Source: JBCDIQ01 sp039024295
GTDB taxonomy: Bacteria > Bacteroidota > Bacteroidia > J057
Assembly (NCBI GenBank): GCA_039024295.1
Contig: JBCDIQ010000015.1
Span: forward strand, 1 to 31,436
Length of the DNA: 31,436 nt
Reading direction: 5' to 3'
Notes under the pieces: generated by a model
Told to the model about the DNA's origin: nothing
The model's database searches: none
What the model saw: only the letters and a program-made list of their open reading frames with translations
Translations under genes and position numbers: made by a program
Part shown: in pieces, positions 7,059 through 16,700 of the stretch
How the letters are laid out: each line of letters begins with the position of its first letter
Numbering within the stretch: the stretch's first letter is position 1

Positions 7059-8465
7059 ATGGGACTCAGTGACATGCCTTTTTCAAATTCTGATCCTGAA
7101 GCCTTCAGACGGTTTCTGATTCAGGACTATGAAGCACGTCTGGCCCGCAATGACATTTACTCGCTGGAGTTTTCCCATATCCAGGTAATTATGCACCATT
7201 ACCTCAAGGAGGGGAGGATCGGTGCTGCGCAGAAACTGTTGGAAATATCCATGCGGTTCCATTCAGATACGCCTGAGATGGATTACCTCTGGGCTTGTTT
7301 TTACCTGGCAGAACGAAATTTCAGCCAGGCACTTCGATCCATAGACAAGGGATTGGAAGTCTACCCATTTGAGGAGCAATACGTGAGCCTGAAGGTAGAT
7401 ATTCTCGTGGCGATGGACCGCTATGAGCTGGCGCGGGAAACCCTGAACACCCTGGTTGTGACCAGTTCAATGCCCCATTGGTACCATATCAAACTGGGGA
7501 ACCTGGCCCAGCAGTTTGGCAAAATGGAAGAAAGCGAAGCCAACTACCGGAAGGCGTTGGAGCTGGATGCTTCACAGGCAATTGCAGTGGTGGAACTGGG
7601 CCATTTGCTGGTGGCTGAGGGCAGGCATGAAGACGCCATCATAGCCTACCGGGAGTTTTTGGAGGAAGAACCCTTTCATGCCACCGTTTGGTACCACCTA
7701 GGGCGGGTGTACCGTCAGGTTGGAGATTTTGATCAGGCCCTGGAGGCCCTGGATTTCTCTCTGGCAATCTCCGAGAAAGAGGTATTTCCCTTTGCAGAGC
7801 GGGCAGAGGTGTTGATGGAACAGGAACGATGGGCAGAGGCGATACAAGCATTGCTGGAGGCCCTGTCCCGTGACAAAGACGCGCCTGACCTCATCTTTTT
7901 GCTTGCGAGTTGTTATGAACAGCTGGAGATGTTTCCCAATGCCATTTTTCAGTACAAACAGCTCACCAAGTTAGACCCGGAAAACCCGGAGGCCTGGGCG
8001 GGAACGGCACGTTGCCTTAAAAAAACAGAACGCTACCCGGAGGCCGCTCATTTTTTTACCAAAGCCTATGAGCTTTGTCAAACGTGTTGTGAGATTTCTT
8101 TTGCCCTCGCCGTTTGTGAGTATAAGGTAGGCAATCACCAGTGTGCTTCAGAATTTTTCCAAGCTTCTCTTAGGTCCTGTGAATCTCCGGAAACTATTTG
8201 GCGCGATTGGGCTGAGCTGCTTCACCAGGAAGGAGAAAAGCCAGGTGCTATTCATTGCTTATTGAAAGGGATAAAAGATCATCCCAAGGAGGCAAATTTG
8301 TATTTTCAGGCGTCTGCTTACATTGCTGAAGCGGGAAATGAAACTGAGTGCTTGATATTTTTGGAGAATGGATTGCTAATCGATCCGGAAGGATATGTTC
8401 AAGCCTTCCATTATTTTCCTGCTATGAAAGATTGGGCCAGCGTAAAAGAGCTAATTCGGCAGTAG
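7059..8465 (+). CDS. Tetratricopeptide repeat protein (cytoplasmic)
   Basis: 468 aa from the ATG at 7059. The frame also allows a TTG start at 6999 (488 aa), but ATG is preferred because the extra 20 residues look unstructured. There is no signal peptide. Most of the chain is helical TPR repeats, seen as W/Y-x2-LG-x2-Y and A-x-ALDP-like patterns (for example YHLGRVYRQVGDFDQALEALD and AWAGTARCLKKTERYPEAAHFF). TPR proteins are scaffolds for protein-protein interaction; no enzymatic domain is visible. It carries its own candidate promoter at 6959 and precedes a TPR lipoprotein by 82 bp, so the two may be cotranscribed. Partner unknown. Confidence 0.88.
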   Translation: MGLSDMPFSNSDPEAFRRFLIQDYEARLARNDIYSLEFSHIQVIMHHYLKEGRIGAAQKLLEISMRFHSDTPEMDYLWACFYLAERNFSQALRSIDKGLEVYPFEEQYVSLKVDILVAMDRYELARETLNTLVVTSSMPHWYHIKLGNLAQQFGKMEESEANYRKALELDASQAIAVVELGHLLVAEGRHEDAIIAYREFLEEEPFHATVWYHLGRVYRQVGDFDQALEALDFSLAISEKEVFPFAERAEVLMEQERWAEAIQALLEALSRDKDAPDLIFLLASCYEQLEMFPNAIFQYKQLTKLDPENPEAWAGTARCLKKTERYPEAAHFFTKAYELCQTCCEISFALAVCEYKVGNHQCASEFFQASLRSCESPETIWRDWAELLHQEGEKPGAIHCLLKGIKDHPKEANLYFQASAYIAEAGNETECLIFLENGLLIDPEGYVQAFHYFPAMKDWASVKELIRQ

Positions 8466-8547
8466 AGGGCATAAAGATGACGTTATTTTTTACAGATAAA
8501 TTCCCCATCTTTGTTTTTATTCAACAAAACGCCCGAAAACTTACTTC

Positions 8548-9255
8548 ATGCGCTGGTTGCTCCTGATTGTTTGCTTGCTATTAATTGCTCCTGCCTGTAA
8601 TCCTGATAAGAAAACCACTAAGACCACAGCCCCCGCTACTAGTGGGAAAACTGCTGCTGCGTGGTTTCAGGAAGGCATTAGTTTGGCCCAGCAGATTGAG
8701 GCATTAGGAGAGGTAGAAGGACAGGCCTATCAGATTGATTTGCTCAACGACCAGGCACTCTACGCCTTCAACCAAGCCATTTCCCTAGATCCAACCTATG
8801 AGAGCCGGGCAAGTGGATTCTTAGGGCACGCCTATTTCCTAAAAGGAGACCATCAGGCAGCTGCACTCTGGCTGCAAGCTGGGGTAGAGGAAGATCCCGG
8901 AAATTATTTATTATATCGGGAGCTTGGCCTGAGCCATATGAATGTTGGGCAAATTGAGCCTGCCAAGAAAGCCCTCGCTCAGTCGATTGGTTTGAATGAC
9001 ACGGAAAACCATCGTCAGAACATCATTCAGGAGCTCTACAAAATTGGGCAAAAGTCCTTTGAATTTGGGCAGGAATACATTGGAAGGGGATACCCCAAGA
9101 AAGGGGCTGACTACCAAACTTATGGAATTGTGGTCTTGCAACTGGCCTTTGACCTGGACGACAGCGAAACCTACATTGCGGAGCAGATTGTTAGCTACGC
9201 AGAACTTATCGGAGATGAGGAAAAGGTGAAGATTTATCAGCCCTACCTGAAATAG
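8548..9255 (+). CDS. TPR-containing putative lipoprotein
   Basis: 235 aa. The N-terminus MRWLLLIVCLLLIAPAC is a short basic and hydrophobic signal ending in a likely lipidated Cys17, although the lipobox (APAC) is not ideal. A K/T/A-rich linker follows, then helical repeats from about residue 35. TPR-like units are ALYAFNQAISLDPTYESRAS and YLLYRELGLSHMNVGQIEPA, and the C-terminal part is less regular. It is probably anchored in the periplasm or outer membrane as an interaction module. A strong hairpin 27 bp after the stop (9283-9312) ends the transcription unit. No specific function is recognisable. Confidence 0.85.
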   Translation: MRWLLLIVCLLLIAPACNPDKKTTKTTAPATSGKTAAAWFQEGISLAQQIEALGEVEGQAYQIDLLNDQALYAFNQAISLDPTYESRASGFLGHAYFLKGDHQAAALWLQAGVEEDPGNYLLYRELGLSHMNVGQIEPAKKALAQSIGLNDTENHRQNIIQELYKIGQKSFEFGQEYIGRGYPKKGADYQTYGIVVLQLAFDLDDSETYIAEQIVSYAELIGDEEKVKIYQPYLK

Positions 9256-9256
9256 A

Positions 9257-9511
9257 TCAAGAATAATTTTTCTGAACGATTTGACACTGAAGGTAAAGTT
9301 CAGTGTCCTTTTCGACATAAGAAGGGAGAGAAACGCTTTCTGCTTCTCCCAATTTAGTGTCTCCTTTGTGCAATTGATTGGCAATGCCCAGCAATACCTG
9401 CTCGGTTATTCCGGCGAGGGTAAATGCGAGCCAAGAGTTTTTCCCGGCAAATAAGTGGCGGTACAAATAATCGTCCAGGCGAGAGATGTGTTTTACTGCG
9501 GATGCTTTCAT
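9257..9511 (-). CDS. Small hypothetical protein (doubtful)
   Basis: 84 aa. The sequence is protein-like, with a central helix-prone stretch (WLAFTLAGITEQVLLGIANQL) vaguely similar to small bacterial hypotheticals carrying an 'ITLAGAAEEILG' motif; that resemblance is from memory and unverified. Its last codons overlap the terminator hairpin of the convergent lipoprotein gene and it stops 2 bp from that gene's end, both of which weaken the case. No promoter or ribosome binding site is evident. It could be a real small gene, a remnant or chance. Confidence 0.4.
   Translation of the reverse strand: MKASAVKHISRLDDYLYRHLFAGKNSWLAFTLAGITEQVLLGIANQLHKGDTKLGEAESVSLPSYVEKDTELYLQCQIVQKNYS
9283..9312 (+). 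terminator. Intrinsic terminator after the TPR lipoprotein
   Basis: Perfect 9-bp stem gacactgaa / ttcagtgtc with a 7-nt loop, followed by cttttc, 27 bp after the lipoprotein stop codon. The T-tract is short (four T). Confidence 0.65.
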
Positions 9512-9608
9512 GGCGGTTGGCGTAAATAATGTGCTACTCTATGGCTGAAAAAAGTAAAAAGTGACCGAGAAAATCATGGCATAGGGAGTGACAAACCTTT
9601 CTGTGTTG

Positions 9609-9616
9609 TATCTTCG
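9609..9616 (+). promoter_or_regulatory. Candidate -7 box (tatcttcg) for the GNAT gene
   Basis: One mismatch from TAnnTTTG and followed by C, as in many Bacteroidota -7 boxes. It lies 121 bp before the preferred ATG of the acetyltransferase. No clear -33 partner. Confidence 0.3.
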
Positions 9617-9736
9617 CTTATTGTCATACAGGTACAAGTGAAGACGACTGCCTAAGCGATGTTACATTTCGCCGAAGGTATTACACATTTTGTACCAATT
9701 GGTCGGAAGCCAAGTACAGTTTCTCAACATCTAGAC

Positions 9737-10201
9737 ATGGAAGGCAACATTACGATAGAGCGAGCCAGACCTGATCAGGCTGGATCAATCGCTGAATTAT
9801 TTGATGCGTACAGGGTTTTTTATGATCAACCTTCTGACATTACCAAGGCTAGGGCCTACATCCACCAGCGTCTTCAGAGAGCTGAATCTGTCATTTTTAT
9901 GGCATGTATCCATCTAGAAGGCACCAAAATTCCTGCGGGTTTTACCCAGACCTATCCCTCCTTCAGCTCCCTTACCATGTCACGAATTTGGATCCTGAAC
10001 GATCTATATGTGGCGGAAAAATTTCGCGAGCTTGGCATCGGAAAAAAACTGGTGCTACACACCGTTAATTTTGCTCGGGAAAACTATGGAAGAACCCTGT
10101 TTTTAGAAACTGGTCTTTCCAATTATCCTGCTCAGCGGCTGTACGATAAGTTAGGGTTTTCGCGGGATCGCCATTTTGCTCACTACTATTTTGATCTTTA
10201 G
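9737..10201 (+). CDS. GNAT family N-acetyltransferase
   Basis: 154 aa from the ATG at 9737. The frame extends upstream to an ATG at 9659, but the extra 26 residues do not look like GNAT sequence, whereas MEGNITIERARPDQAGSIAELF is a classic GNAT beginning. Motif A is visible as DLYVAEKFRELGIGKKLV, binding the acetyl-CoA pyrophosphate, and motif B as NYPAQRLYDKLGF near the end. Such enzymes move an acetyl group from acetyl-CoA to an amine on a small molecule or protein; the acceptor is unknown. The gene stands alone between two intergenic gaps. Confidence 0.9.
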   Translation: MEGNITIERARPDQAGSIAELFDAYRVFYDQPSDITKARAYIHQRLQRAESVIFMACIHLEGTKIPAGFTQTYPSFSSLTMSRIWILNDLYVAEKFRELGIGKKLVLHTVNFARENYGRTLFLETGLSNYPAQRLYDKLGFSRDRHFAHYYFDL

Positions 10202-10471
10202 GAGATTTTTTCCACAATCCTAACATATAAAAAACCTCATATAAAGTTGCTGTGTGGGCGTTTTGGCTGTAACGGATCGCCCAAAATAGGCTACTTGACT
10301 CATCCTCTGTCTATTTCCTTAAAAATTTCTTAATTTTTTAGGTGAGATTCGTTTACCTTTTTTCGACTAATTACATAAAGTTTTATAAGCTGGCCAATGT
10401 AGGATATATTCTATTTTGGAATATTTTTTGCCTGAAACACATTCGTTCATCATTTCAACATCTTCATTTCT
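10202..10471. other. AT-rich intergenic region before the FGE-like gene
   Basis: This gap holds a weak hairpin, tgggcg / cgccca (10255-10260 with 10278-10283, 17-nt loop), which could end the GNAT transcript but lacks a T-tract. AT-rich tracts follow at 10318-10440. Stretches such as tattttttg near 10422 resemble a loosely spaced -7 box, but none matches the consensus well. The last bases contain ttcaacatcttcat, also found before the gene at 30735. Confidence 0.4.
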
Positions 10472-11938
10472 ATGCCCAATACCTGTACTCGACCTGTATG
10501 GAAATTGCTGTTTGTTGCTTGGCTGGGTCTACTTTCGACCTCCCGGGTAGCTGCCAACGGGCTTTCTATCGAGAACCTGAGTCGTGATTCCCTGGCGCAA
10601 ACAGTTACCTTTGATCTGCAATGGTTCAGCAGCTGGAGGATCGACAGCACAGCCGCTCCCTCCAACTGGGATGCTGCCTGGGTGATTGTGAAGTTTCGCG
10701 CTTGCAGCGCAGGACCGAACGATCCCTGGATTCACGGCCAGCTAAGTGGAACCCTCACCGACCATAATTTTGGAACCCTTGAACCTGTTCAATCCAATGG
10801 AGCAGCAACAGGCTTAGATGCAGACTTGCGTGGGGTTATGCTTCGCCGGGCGACCAATGGACTGTTTGGAAATGAGCCAGCCACAACCATTACCCTCACT
10901 ATTCCCAACATGCTACAAAATGAAGCATACAATGTTCGGGTTGTGGGGATTGAAATGGTGTTTGTCCCGGAAGGTACTTATGATTTGGGTTCTGTTAATT
11001 ACGTCAATGCATTTTCAGCTAATACTACCCGTACAGATCCCACGCCTGCTTCTATTGCTTCAGAAGCGGCTGTGACAATAAACTCTCATGCATATAGTAC
11101 CAATACAACGGTAGCCCTGGCGGCCAATTTTCCCAAAGGCTATGCTGCCTTTCATATGATGAAATATGAAATTTCACAGGGGCAGTACGCAACCTTTCTG
11201 AATTCATTGGCCCCCGCAGTTCAGTACAATCGGTATCCTGGAAATTTTAATAACAGTCGCAATCGTCTTATCGCAGGAGGAGGCAATGTGCTGAGTCCCT
11301 TCGGATCAGACCGGGAAGACCGAGCCCAAGGTTACCTAAGTTGGGAGGATGTCGCTGCCTACCTGGATTGGGCATGCTTGCGTCCTATGACAGAGTTGGA
11401 ATACGAAAAAGCCGCTCGCGGTACTTCTGCGGCTGTTGTAGACGAATATGCGTGGGGGAGCACCAATATATTCCCTATTACGGATGTGACCGCCCCGGAA
11501 AATGGTACTGAGATTCCTGGCAATCTGCCTGCAAATGCCCGTTACAGCAATAATACCCTTATTGGGGGTGACGGAGGACGTGGCCCTGTTCGTGCCGGAA
11601 TTTTTGCCTTGTCGACCAATACCACTCGTGAGCAGTCAGGTGCCTCTTTTTACGGCATCATGGAGTTAAGCGGCAATGTGCGTGAAGCCTGCGTAGGCGT
11701 CCTAGCGATTACCGCTACAACTGGTACAGTCGCATTTGATGGGGCTTTGGGAGATGGAACCATTGATGCTGCCGGGGCCTCTGATCAGGCTAGCTGGCCA
11801 ACTTTGGCTTCAGGTGGCTATGTACACCGTGGAGGGGGATTTTCAGACAACCCCATTTACCTGAAAATTTCCGATAGAACCTACATCACCTGGAATGGCA
11901 CGCGCTACAACTATGGTGGAGGTCGAGGGGTGAGGTGA
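10472..11938 (+). CDS. Secreted FGE/SUMF1-like (PvdO/EgtB fold) protein, copy 1
   Basis: 488 aa. Residues 1-28 are a signal peptide (basic start, hydrophobic core, VAA end). Residues about 30-157 form a beta-rich domain with the conserved words FDLQW..SWRID, NWDAAWVIVKFR and GVMLRRA. Residues about 158-488 form an FGE-sulfatase-like domain: EMVFVPEG, MMKYEISQGQYATFLN, YLSWEDVAAYLDWACLRPMTELEYEKAARG, YGIMELSGNVRE, and a C-terminal HRGGGF...GGGRGVR. The paired active-site cysteines that true formylglycine-generating enzymes carry near the C-terminus are absent, so sulfatase activation is unlikely and a binding or structural role is inferred. No T9SS sorting domain is visible. A close paralogue follows 243 bp downstream. 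Confidence 0.88.
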   Translation: MPNTCTRPVWKLLFVAWLGLLSTSRVAANGLSIENLSRDSLAQTVTFDLQWFSSWRIDSTAAPSNWDAAWVIVKFRACSAGPNDPWIHGQLSGTLTDHNFGTLEPVQSNGAATGLDADLRGVMLRRATNGLFGNEPATTITLTIPNMLQNEAYNVRVVGIEMVFVPEGTYDLGSVNYVNAFSANTTRTDPTPASIASEAAVTINSHAYSTNTTVALAANFPKGYAAFHMMKYEISQGQYATFLNSLAPAVQYNRYPGNFNNSRNRLIAGGGNVLSPFGSDREDRAQGYLSWEDVAAYLDWACLRPMTELEYEKAARGTSAAVVDEYAWGSTNIFPITDVTAPENGTEIPGNLPANARYSNNTLIGGDGGRGPVRAGIFALSTNTTREQSGASFYGIMELSGNVREACVGVLAITATTGTVAFDGALGDGTIDAAGASDQASWPTLASGGYVHRGGGFSDNPIYLKISDRTYITWNGTRYNYGGGRGVR

Positions 11939-12181
11939 TACATAATGCAGTTTACAGTTCTCGGTTTACGGTTATCAGTTTTTCCGCATTATGCGACTTC
12001 GCCCCGATCAACAGTTTTTAGTTCACAGTTTTTCCCGCTTTGCGGGATTTCGATTCGTTAAATAGCTTAAAATAAAATACAGTACTCCTACGATTGTCAC
12101 TTTTTGCTTAACCCAAGAAACTCATATAGGATTACTGACACCTAACACTTTCTTTTTTCATCAGCAAGCATCTTCACAGCT
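11939..12181. repeat. Repeat mosaic between FGE-like paralogues
   Basis: Bases 11949-12032 are built of cagtttacagttctcggttt-like words. Two small palindromes follow the same 'ttttt + hairpin + acttcg/atttcg' layout: cgcat-t-atgcg (11985-11995) and cccgc-ttt-gcggg (12034-12046). The second is repeated at 23511 and 28349. The remainder up to the next ATG is AT-rich with no clear promoter. Confidence 0.6.
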
Positions 12182-13627
12182 ATGAATAAGACACAGACTT
12201 TTCTTCGTGTAGCCGCACTTTTCCTCTGCATCCTAGCAGGTACAAGTATCAGTATGGCCAATTATTTACGGGTGACCAATATCGTTCAAGACCAAGTGAA
12301 CGGCACCGTTTCCTTTGACCTGGCTTGGGACAATAGTTGGCGGATTGACAGTATGGGTGCCCCTAACCATTGGGATGCCGCCTGGGTATTTGTGAAATGG
12401 CGGGAATGTAGTGCGCCAATTACAACCGATTGGACGCATGGAGTAGTTAGCACCACGGTGGGGGACCACACCTTTGGAGATTTGGAACCTACCTTGTCAA
12501 GTGGAACTGCCATCGGGATTGATGCTGCTCCGAACAACCTAGGCGTTATGCTTCGCCGGGACCAAAATGGCATTTTTCCCAATGCAGCAGCAACAACTGT
12601 CACCCTCAGAATGACCAATCTGCCTGCAACTGGAGACTATGATGTACGGGTGTTTGGGGTAGAAATGGTATATGTGCCTCAGGGAGCGTTCATCGCAGGA
12701 GGTAACCAGGAAACCTATCCGCTCAACATTGGCGGTAATCCATTTACAGTAACCAATGAGAATGCTATTTCGGTTAATTACCTGTGGTCAAATGTGGCGA
12801 ATCTGCCTGCAACCTTCCCAAAAGGGTATGATCCATTTTACTGCATGAAATATGAGATCAGTCAGGCACAGTATGCGGCATTTTTAAATACCCTCACTCA
12901 AACTGGCCAGAACAATCATTTCCCTAATCAATTCAACAACAACCGCCACCGCATACGGAATGGAGGAACCCCTCCTGACATCTACTTTAGCGACCGCCCT
13001 GACCGTGCGGCCAACTACCTCAGCTGGGCCAACCTGTGTGCGTACTTAGACTGGGCTTGCTTGCGCCCAATGAGCGACCTTGAATATGAGAAGGCTTGTC
13101 GTGGAAATGGCCCGTACTTAGGTGGCTATGCTTGGGGAAGCTCAGATATAACCGAAGCTACCGCGCTGACCTCACCCGAAGACGGAACAGAGACCACCAT
13201 GACCCCCAACGCCAATGCGCATTTTGTCAACAACATCATCAATGGGGGAGACGGTGGATACGGACCTTATCGGGTGGGTATTTTTGCCACCAATGCGACC
13301 ACTTCTCGCCTGGAAACAGGTGCGACCTATTATGGCATCATGGAAATGAGCGGGAATGTATGGGAGCAATGTGTAGCTGTTCACACGGATGCGAATATTT
13401 TACCCTTCACACGCAACTGGGGCAATGGCAATTTGAATGCTACGGGCTTTTCTGATGTGGCAACTTGGCCTTATCAGGATGTCATAGCAGGGAATACAAC
13501 GTATCGCGTGATACGGGGCGGAGGGTATGCAAGTGCTGCAGGTAACCTCAGAGTTTCTGACCGGCAATATTATTACTATGGCCGGAGCAATGGTGAAACT
13601 ACCGTTGGAGGCCGAGGCGTAAGGTAA
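12182..13627 (+). CDS. Secreted FGE/SUMF1-like (PvdO/EgtB fold) protein, copy 2
   Basis: 481 aa, a paralogue of the preceding gene over its full length. Signal peptide at residues 1-26 (ending SISMA). The beta-rich N-terminal domain has FDLAWDNSWRID, NWDAAWVFVKWR and GVMLRRD. The FGE-like domain has EMVYVPQG, CMKYEISQAQYAAFLN, YLSWANLCAYLDWACLRPMSDLEYEKACRG, YGIMEMSGNVWEQC, and RVIRGGGY...VGGRGVR at the end. As in copy 1, the catalytic cysteine pair of FGE enzymes is missing from the C-terminal region, although a few other cysteines are present. It lies 97 bp before the giant surface protein and is likely expressed with it. A role as an exported ligand-binding or matrix protein is inference. 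Confidence 0.88.
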   Translation: MNKTQTFLRVAALFLCILAGTSISMANYLRVTNIVQDQVNGTVSFDLAWDNSWRIDSMGAPNHWDAAWVFVKWRECSAPITTDWTHGVVSTTVGDHTFGDLEPTLSSGTAIGIDAAPNNLGVMLRRDQNGIFPNAAATTVTLRMTNLPATGDYDVRVFGVEMVYVPQGAFIAGGNQETYPLNIGGNPFTVTNENAISVNYLWSNVANLPATFPKGYDPFYCMKYEISQAQYAAFLNTLTQTGQNNHFPNQFNNNRHRIRNGGTPPDIYFSDRPDRAANYLSWANLCAYLDWACLRPMSDLEYEKACRGNGPYLGGYAWGSSDITEATALTSPEDGTETTMTPNANAHFVNNIINGGDGGYGPYRVGIFATNATTSRLETGATYYGIMEMSGNVWEQCVAVHTDANILPFTRNWGNGNLNATGFSDVATWPYQDVIAGNTTYRVIRGGGYASAAGNLRVSDRQYYYYGRSNGETTVGGRGVR

Positions 13628-13724
13628 TGCGTCATCCCGTGAGACAGGAGCCAGCTTCGACTCAACACCAAGGTTTGCTCCCATTTTTCAGGAAAGCTCA
13701 ATCGCTCATCCTTATCCCACAACC

Positions 13725-16700
13725 ATGACATCATCTTTACGAACATATCTCCTCACATGCCTGATCTGCTGCTTGGGTGGGAATGGGTTGTACGCACAAC
13801 CGGCCAATGATGACTGTGCAAATGCAACTGTCATTACCATCCCCAATAACGGCTTCGGATACGGAACTTTCACCAGCGATACGATTAGCCTAGTAGGTGC
13901 TACCACTCAGTTGGGAGAAACTTTCCCCGCCGGTGTAGCCAATGGTAAATCCGTCTGGTACCGCTTTAGCCTGCCAACTACCCGAGAGGTCCGAATCCTA
14001 TTGGACCAGACCACAAATATGCCGCTTTCCAGTGCTGGGTGGCGGCTGTACCGAAATACCACCTGTATTCCTGCGCAAGCAGAAGCGATTGATCCTCCCA
14101 TCTTCAACATCGAAGGATTTACCCATGCCTGCTTAAGAAAGGGAGATTACCTGTTGCAGGTAGGAGCGGACCTTGCCGCCAATGGAGACATCTTTGTCAG
14201 CCTCATTGTGGCACCACCTTCTGCTCCAGAAGTAGAATACGATTTTGCGGCCAATCCCCTGGATTTTCAGGTGCTGACGGGGTTTAGTAACATCTCCCGT
14301 AATTACGAGGTAGGCTGTCAATCCATTTTTGATGGGGAGCCGATGTGCCCGGACACCAATTACACCAAAAGTACCTGGCACATCTTTACCACGGATAATG
14401 TGGTGGACATGGTGAGGTTCACGGCTCGAGAGTTTCCGTTTAACAATGCCAATATCAATGCTCGTTCCTTTGGCTATTTTTTGTATGAGGGAGATTCCCG
14501 AACTGACTCTACCGGGCTTATTCTCGTTGATGGATGCGACAGCATGCGGCAGACGAGCTCCAATAATTTTGAGGCGAAGTTTTATCCCTGCATGCTCAAG
14601 CCGAATACGACTTACAGCATCAAATTGATGTTTCCGACCGACTATTTTGCCCGGATAGAACTGAACCTGCAAGAAATAGGGAGCAACCTCACGGCAGGTC
14701 CTGATCCTGGTGCCTTACCGGCTTCACACGAATTTGGGACGATAGCACTTGGTAACACCTATCAGGTGACCGATTATTTTGCCTGTAATGCTCGTACCAG
14801 CTTCTACACTTGTGGCAACATCATCCAGGACAGTGTGCTAATTGGTTCTTCCCAATATGACCTCAACTGGTGGGCTACCTTTACCCTCGCTACCCAGCAA
14901 GATGTAGAGATTTGGATGGATAACCTGTTCTCCCAACCGACCGTTTATTGGCGATTATTTCAGGGGGATGCTTCTGCAAGTTGTAACCTGACATTGCAAG
15001 GAACCTATTCTGGCCGACGATTAGTGCCTTGCTTGACACCAGGCACCTACAGCATTCAGGTACTGGGAACAGTCAATAGTCCTAGCTGGCCTTATTGGAG
15101 AACCAGCCTGGGGAACAGCGCAAGACTAAATGTACAAAGTCAATTAATTGCCAATAATGCCTATGGCCGATGGACGCCTACCGATGTAGATTCTGTAAAT
15201 GGCCTTCAGCCGTTAAATCCTGGAACCCTAACCTACGCCACTCAGGCGTATTTTGATTGTCAGCAGACCCCCATGCCTGCTGGGGATTCCTGTCGTATTT
15301 CTGCCTCTCAGCCTATCAATGATCGAGCGTTTTACCGGGTAATTCGGGTAGCGAATGACGGAATCATTACGGTAGATGGTGGTGATTGGACCCGCTTCCG
15401 GTATAAACTGTTTGCTGGAAATGCCGCTACTAATCCGGTAGTAGGAGGAATTGTGCAAAATCTGACAGACTTAAGTTGCTGTCAGTCCACCTATTATGCC
15501 TTCAAAGTGTGTGTTACCCCTGGTTTTTATACGTTGGTGACCTATGGAGGGGAAGACGACATTAATTATGGGGACCGTCCTTGGGTGAGGTTGGATACCT
15601 TTCCGCCTACTCAGTATGTGACCCCTGCTACTGCTGAGCGTATTGACACCCTTTCAGCGACCAATACTTCTGTCACGGCAACCCCCACCTATTTTTCTTG
15701 CCTGGACAATCCTGCAACTATTCTGGGCTATGCTCCTTGCAATGGTGCTACCAAGCTCATTTACCGGGAATTTTACCTAGCAGATAGTGCTTCTCTGAGG
15801 TTTATTGACAGCTATACCCGCTTGAACTGGCCCATTGGTTCAGCTCAACACCGGTTGTTTAGGGGAAGGATCAGTACCAATAGTCTGACCAGTTTGGTAA
15901 GAGATTGCTTCACTTCATTTAGCATGAGCGCGTGTGATTTTTACGAGCCTGGATGGTACACAGTGGTCAGTTACGGGTACGGTCAGACCTATACCAATCC
16001 AGCTTACTGCTCAGGACATGGAGAGTCAGTTGGGGATTTATCCGGCTTTTCCATTCAGTTCAATCCTCCGTATCAGCCGCCTCGATTTAACACCTTTGCC
16101 AAAGCAGATAGCGTCAATAACCTGAATCCGATTTTTTGGTATCCTCAGTCCAACCATACCCCTGTCATTCCCAAAAATGACACGATCTGGACATTGGCGA
16201 CTGAATATTTTGACTGTAATGATGACCTTCCGTTTCCCAATGGTATAACGGCCTGTGCAGCCGGTCATAACCGCGTCAGCTATCGCGTATTTACCTTGTC
16301 CAAGCCTACCTACCTATGGATAAACATGAGCACCAGCTCGACCCAGTCCCGTCTGTACCAAGGAGATGTAACCGCCACAGCAGCTCCCTACACGGTGGTA
16401 CACGACTGTTTTGTGGATGACCTATGGATGTGCATCGGCCCTGGAACGTATTCGCTTGTAACCTTTGCAAGCGATGCGATGATTTGCCGTTCATTAACAC
16501 CACGTCTATACCTGGATTCATTGGGTACCTCAAAATATGACCATGCGCGTAATGCCTATAATTTCGGCAGCCTGCCGCGTGACAGTGTAGAATACCGTGC
16601 AGCAGTGGGTGCTCCAACGGACATCTTGGGTCGTCCTGCCAGTAACGATTTCATTTTCTGTAGCACATCAGCTCACAGCACTGATCCCAAAGATGTGTGC

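Noticed and set aside
14133..14672. 179-aa minus-strand ORF inside the giant gene
   Set aside because: It is antisense to a continuous 2241-codon frame with coherent domains. No independent support.
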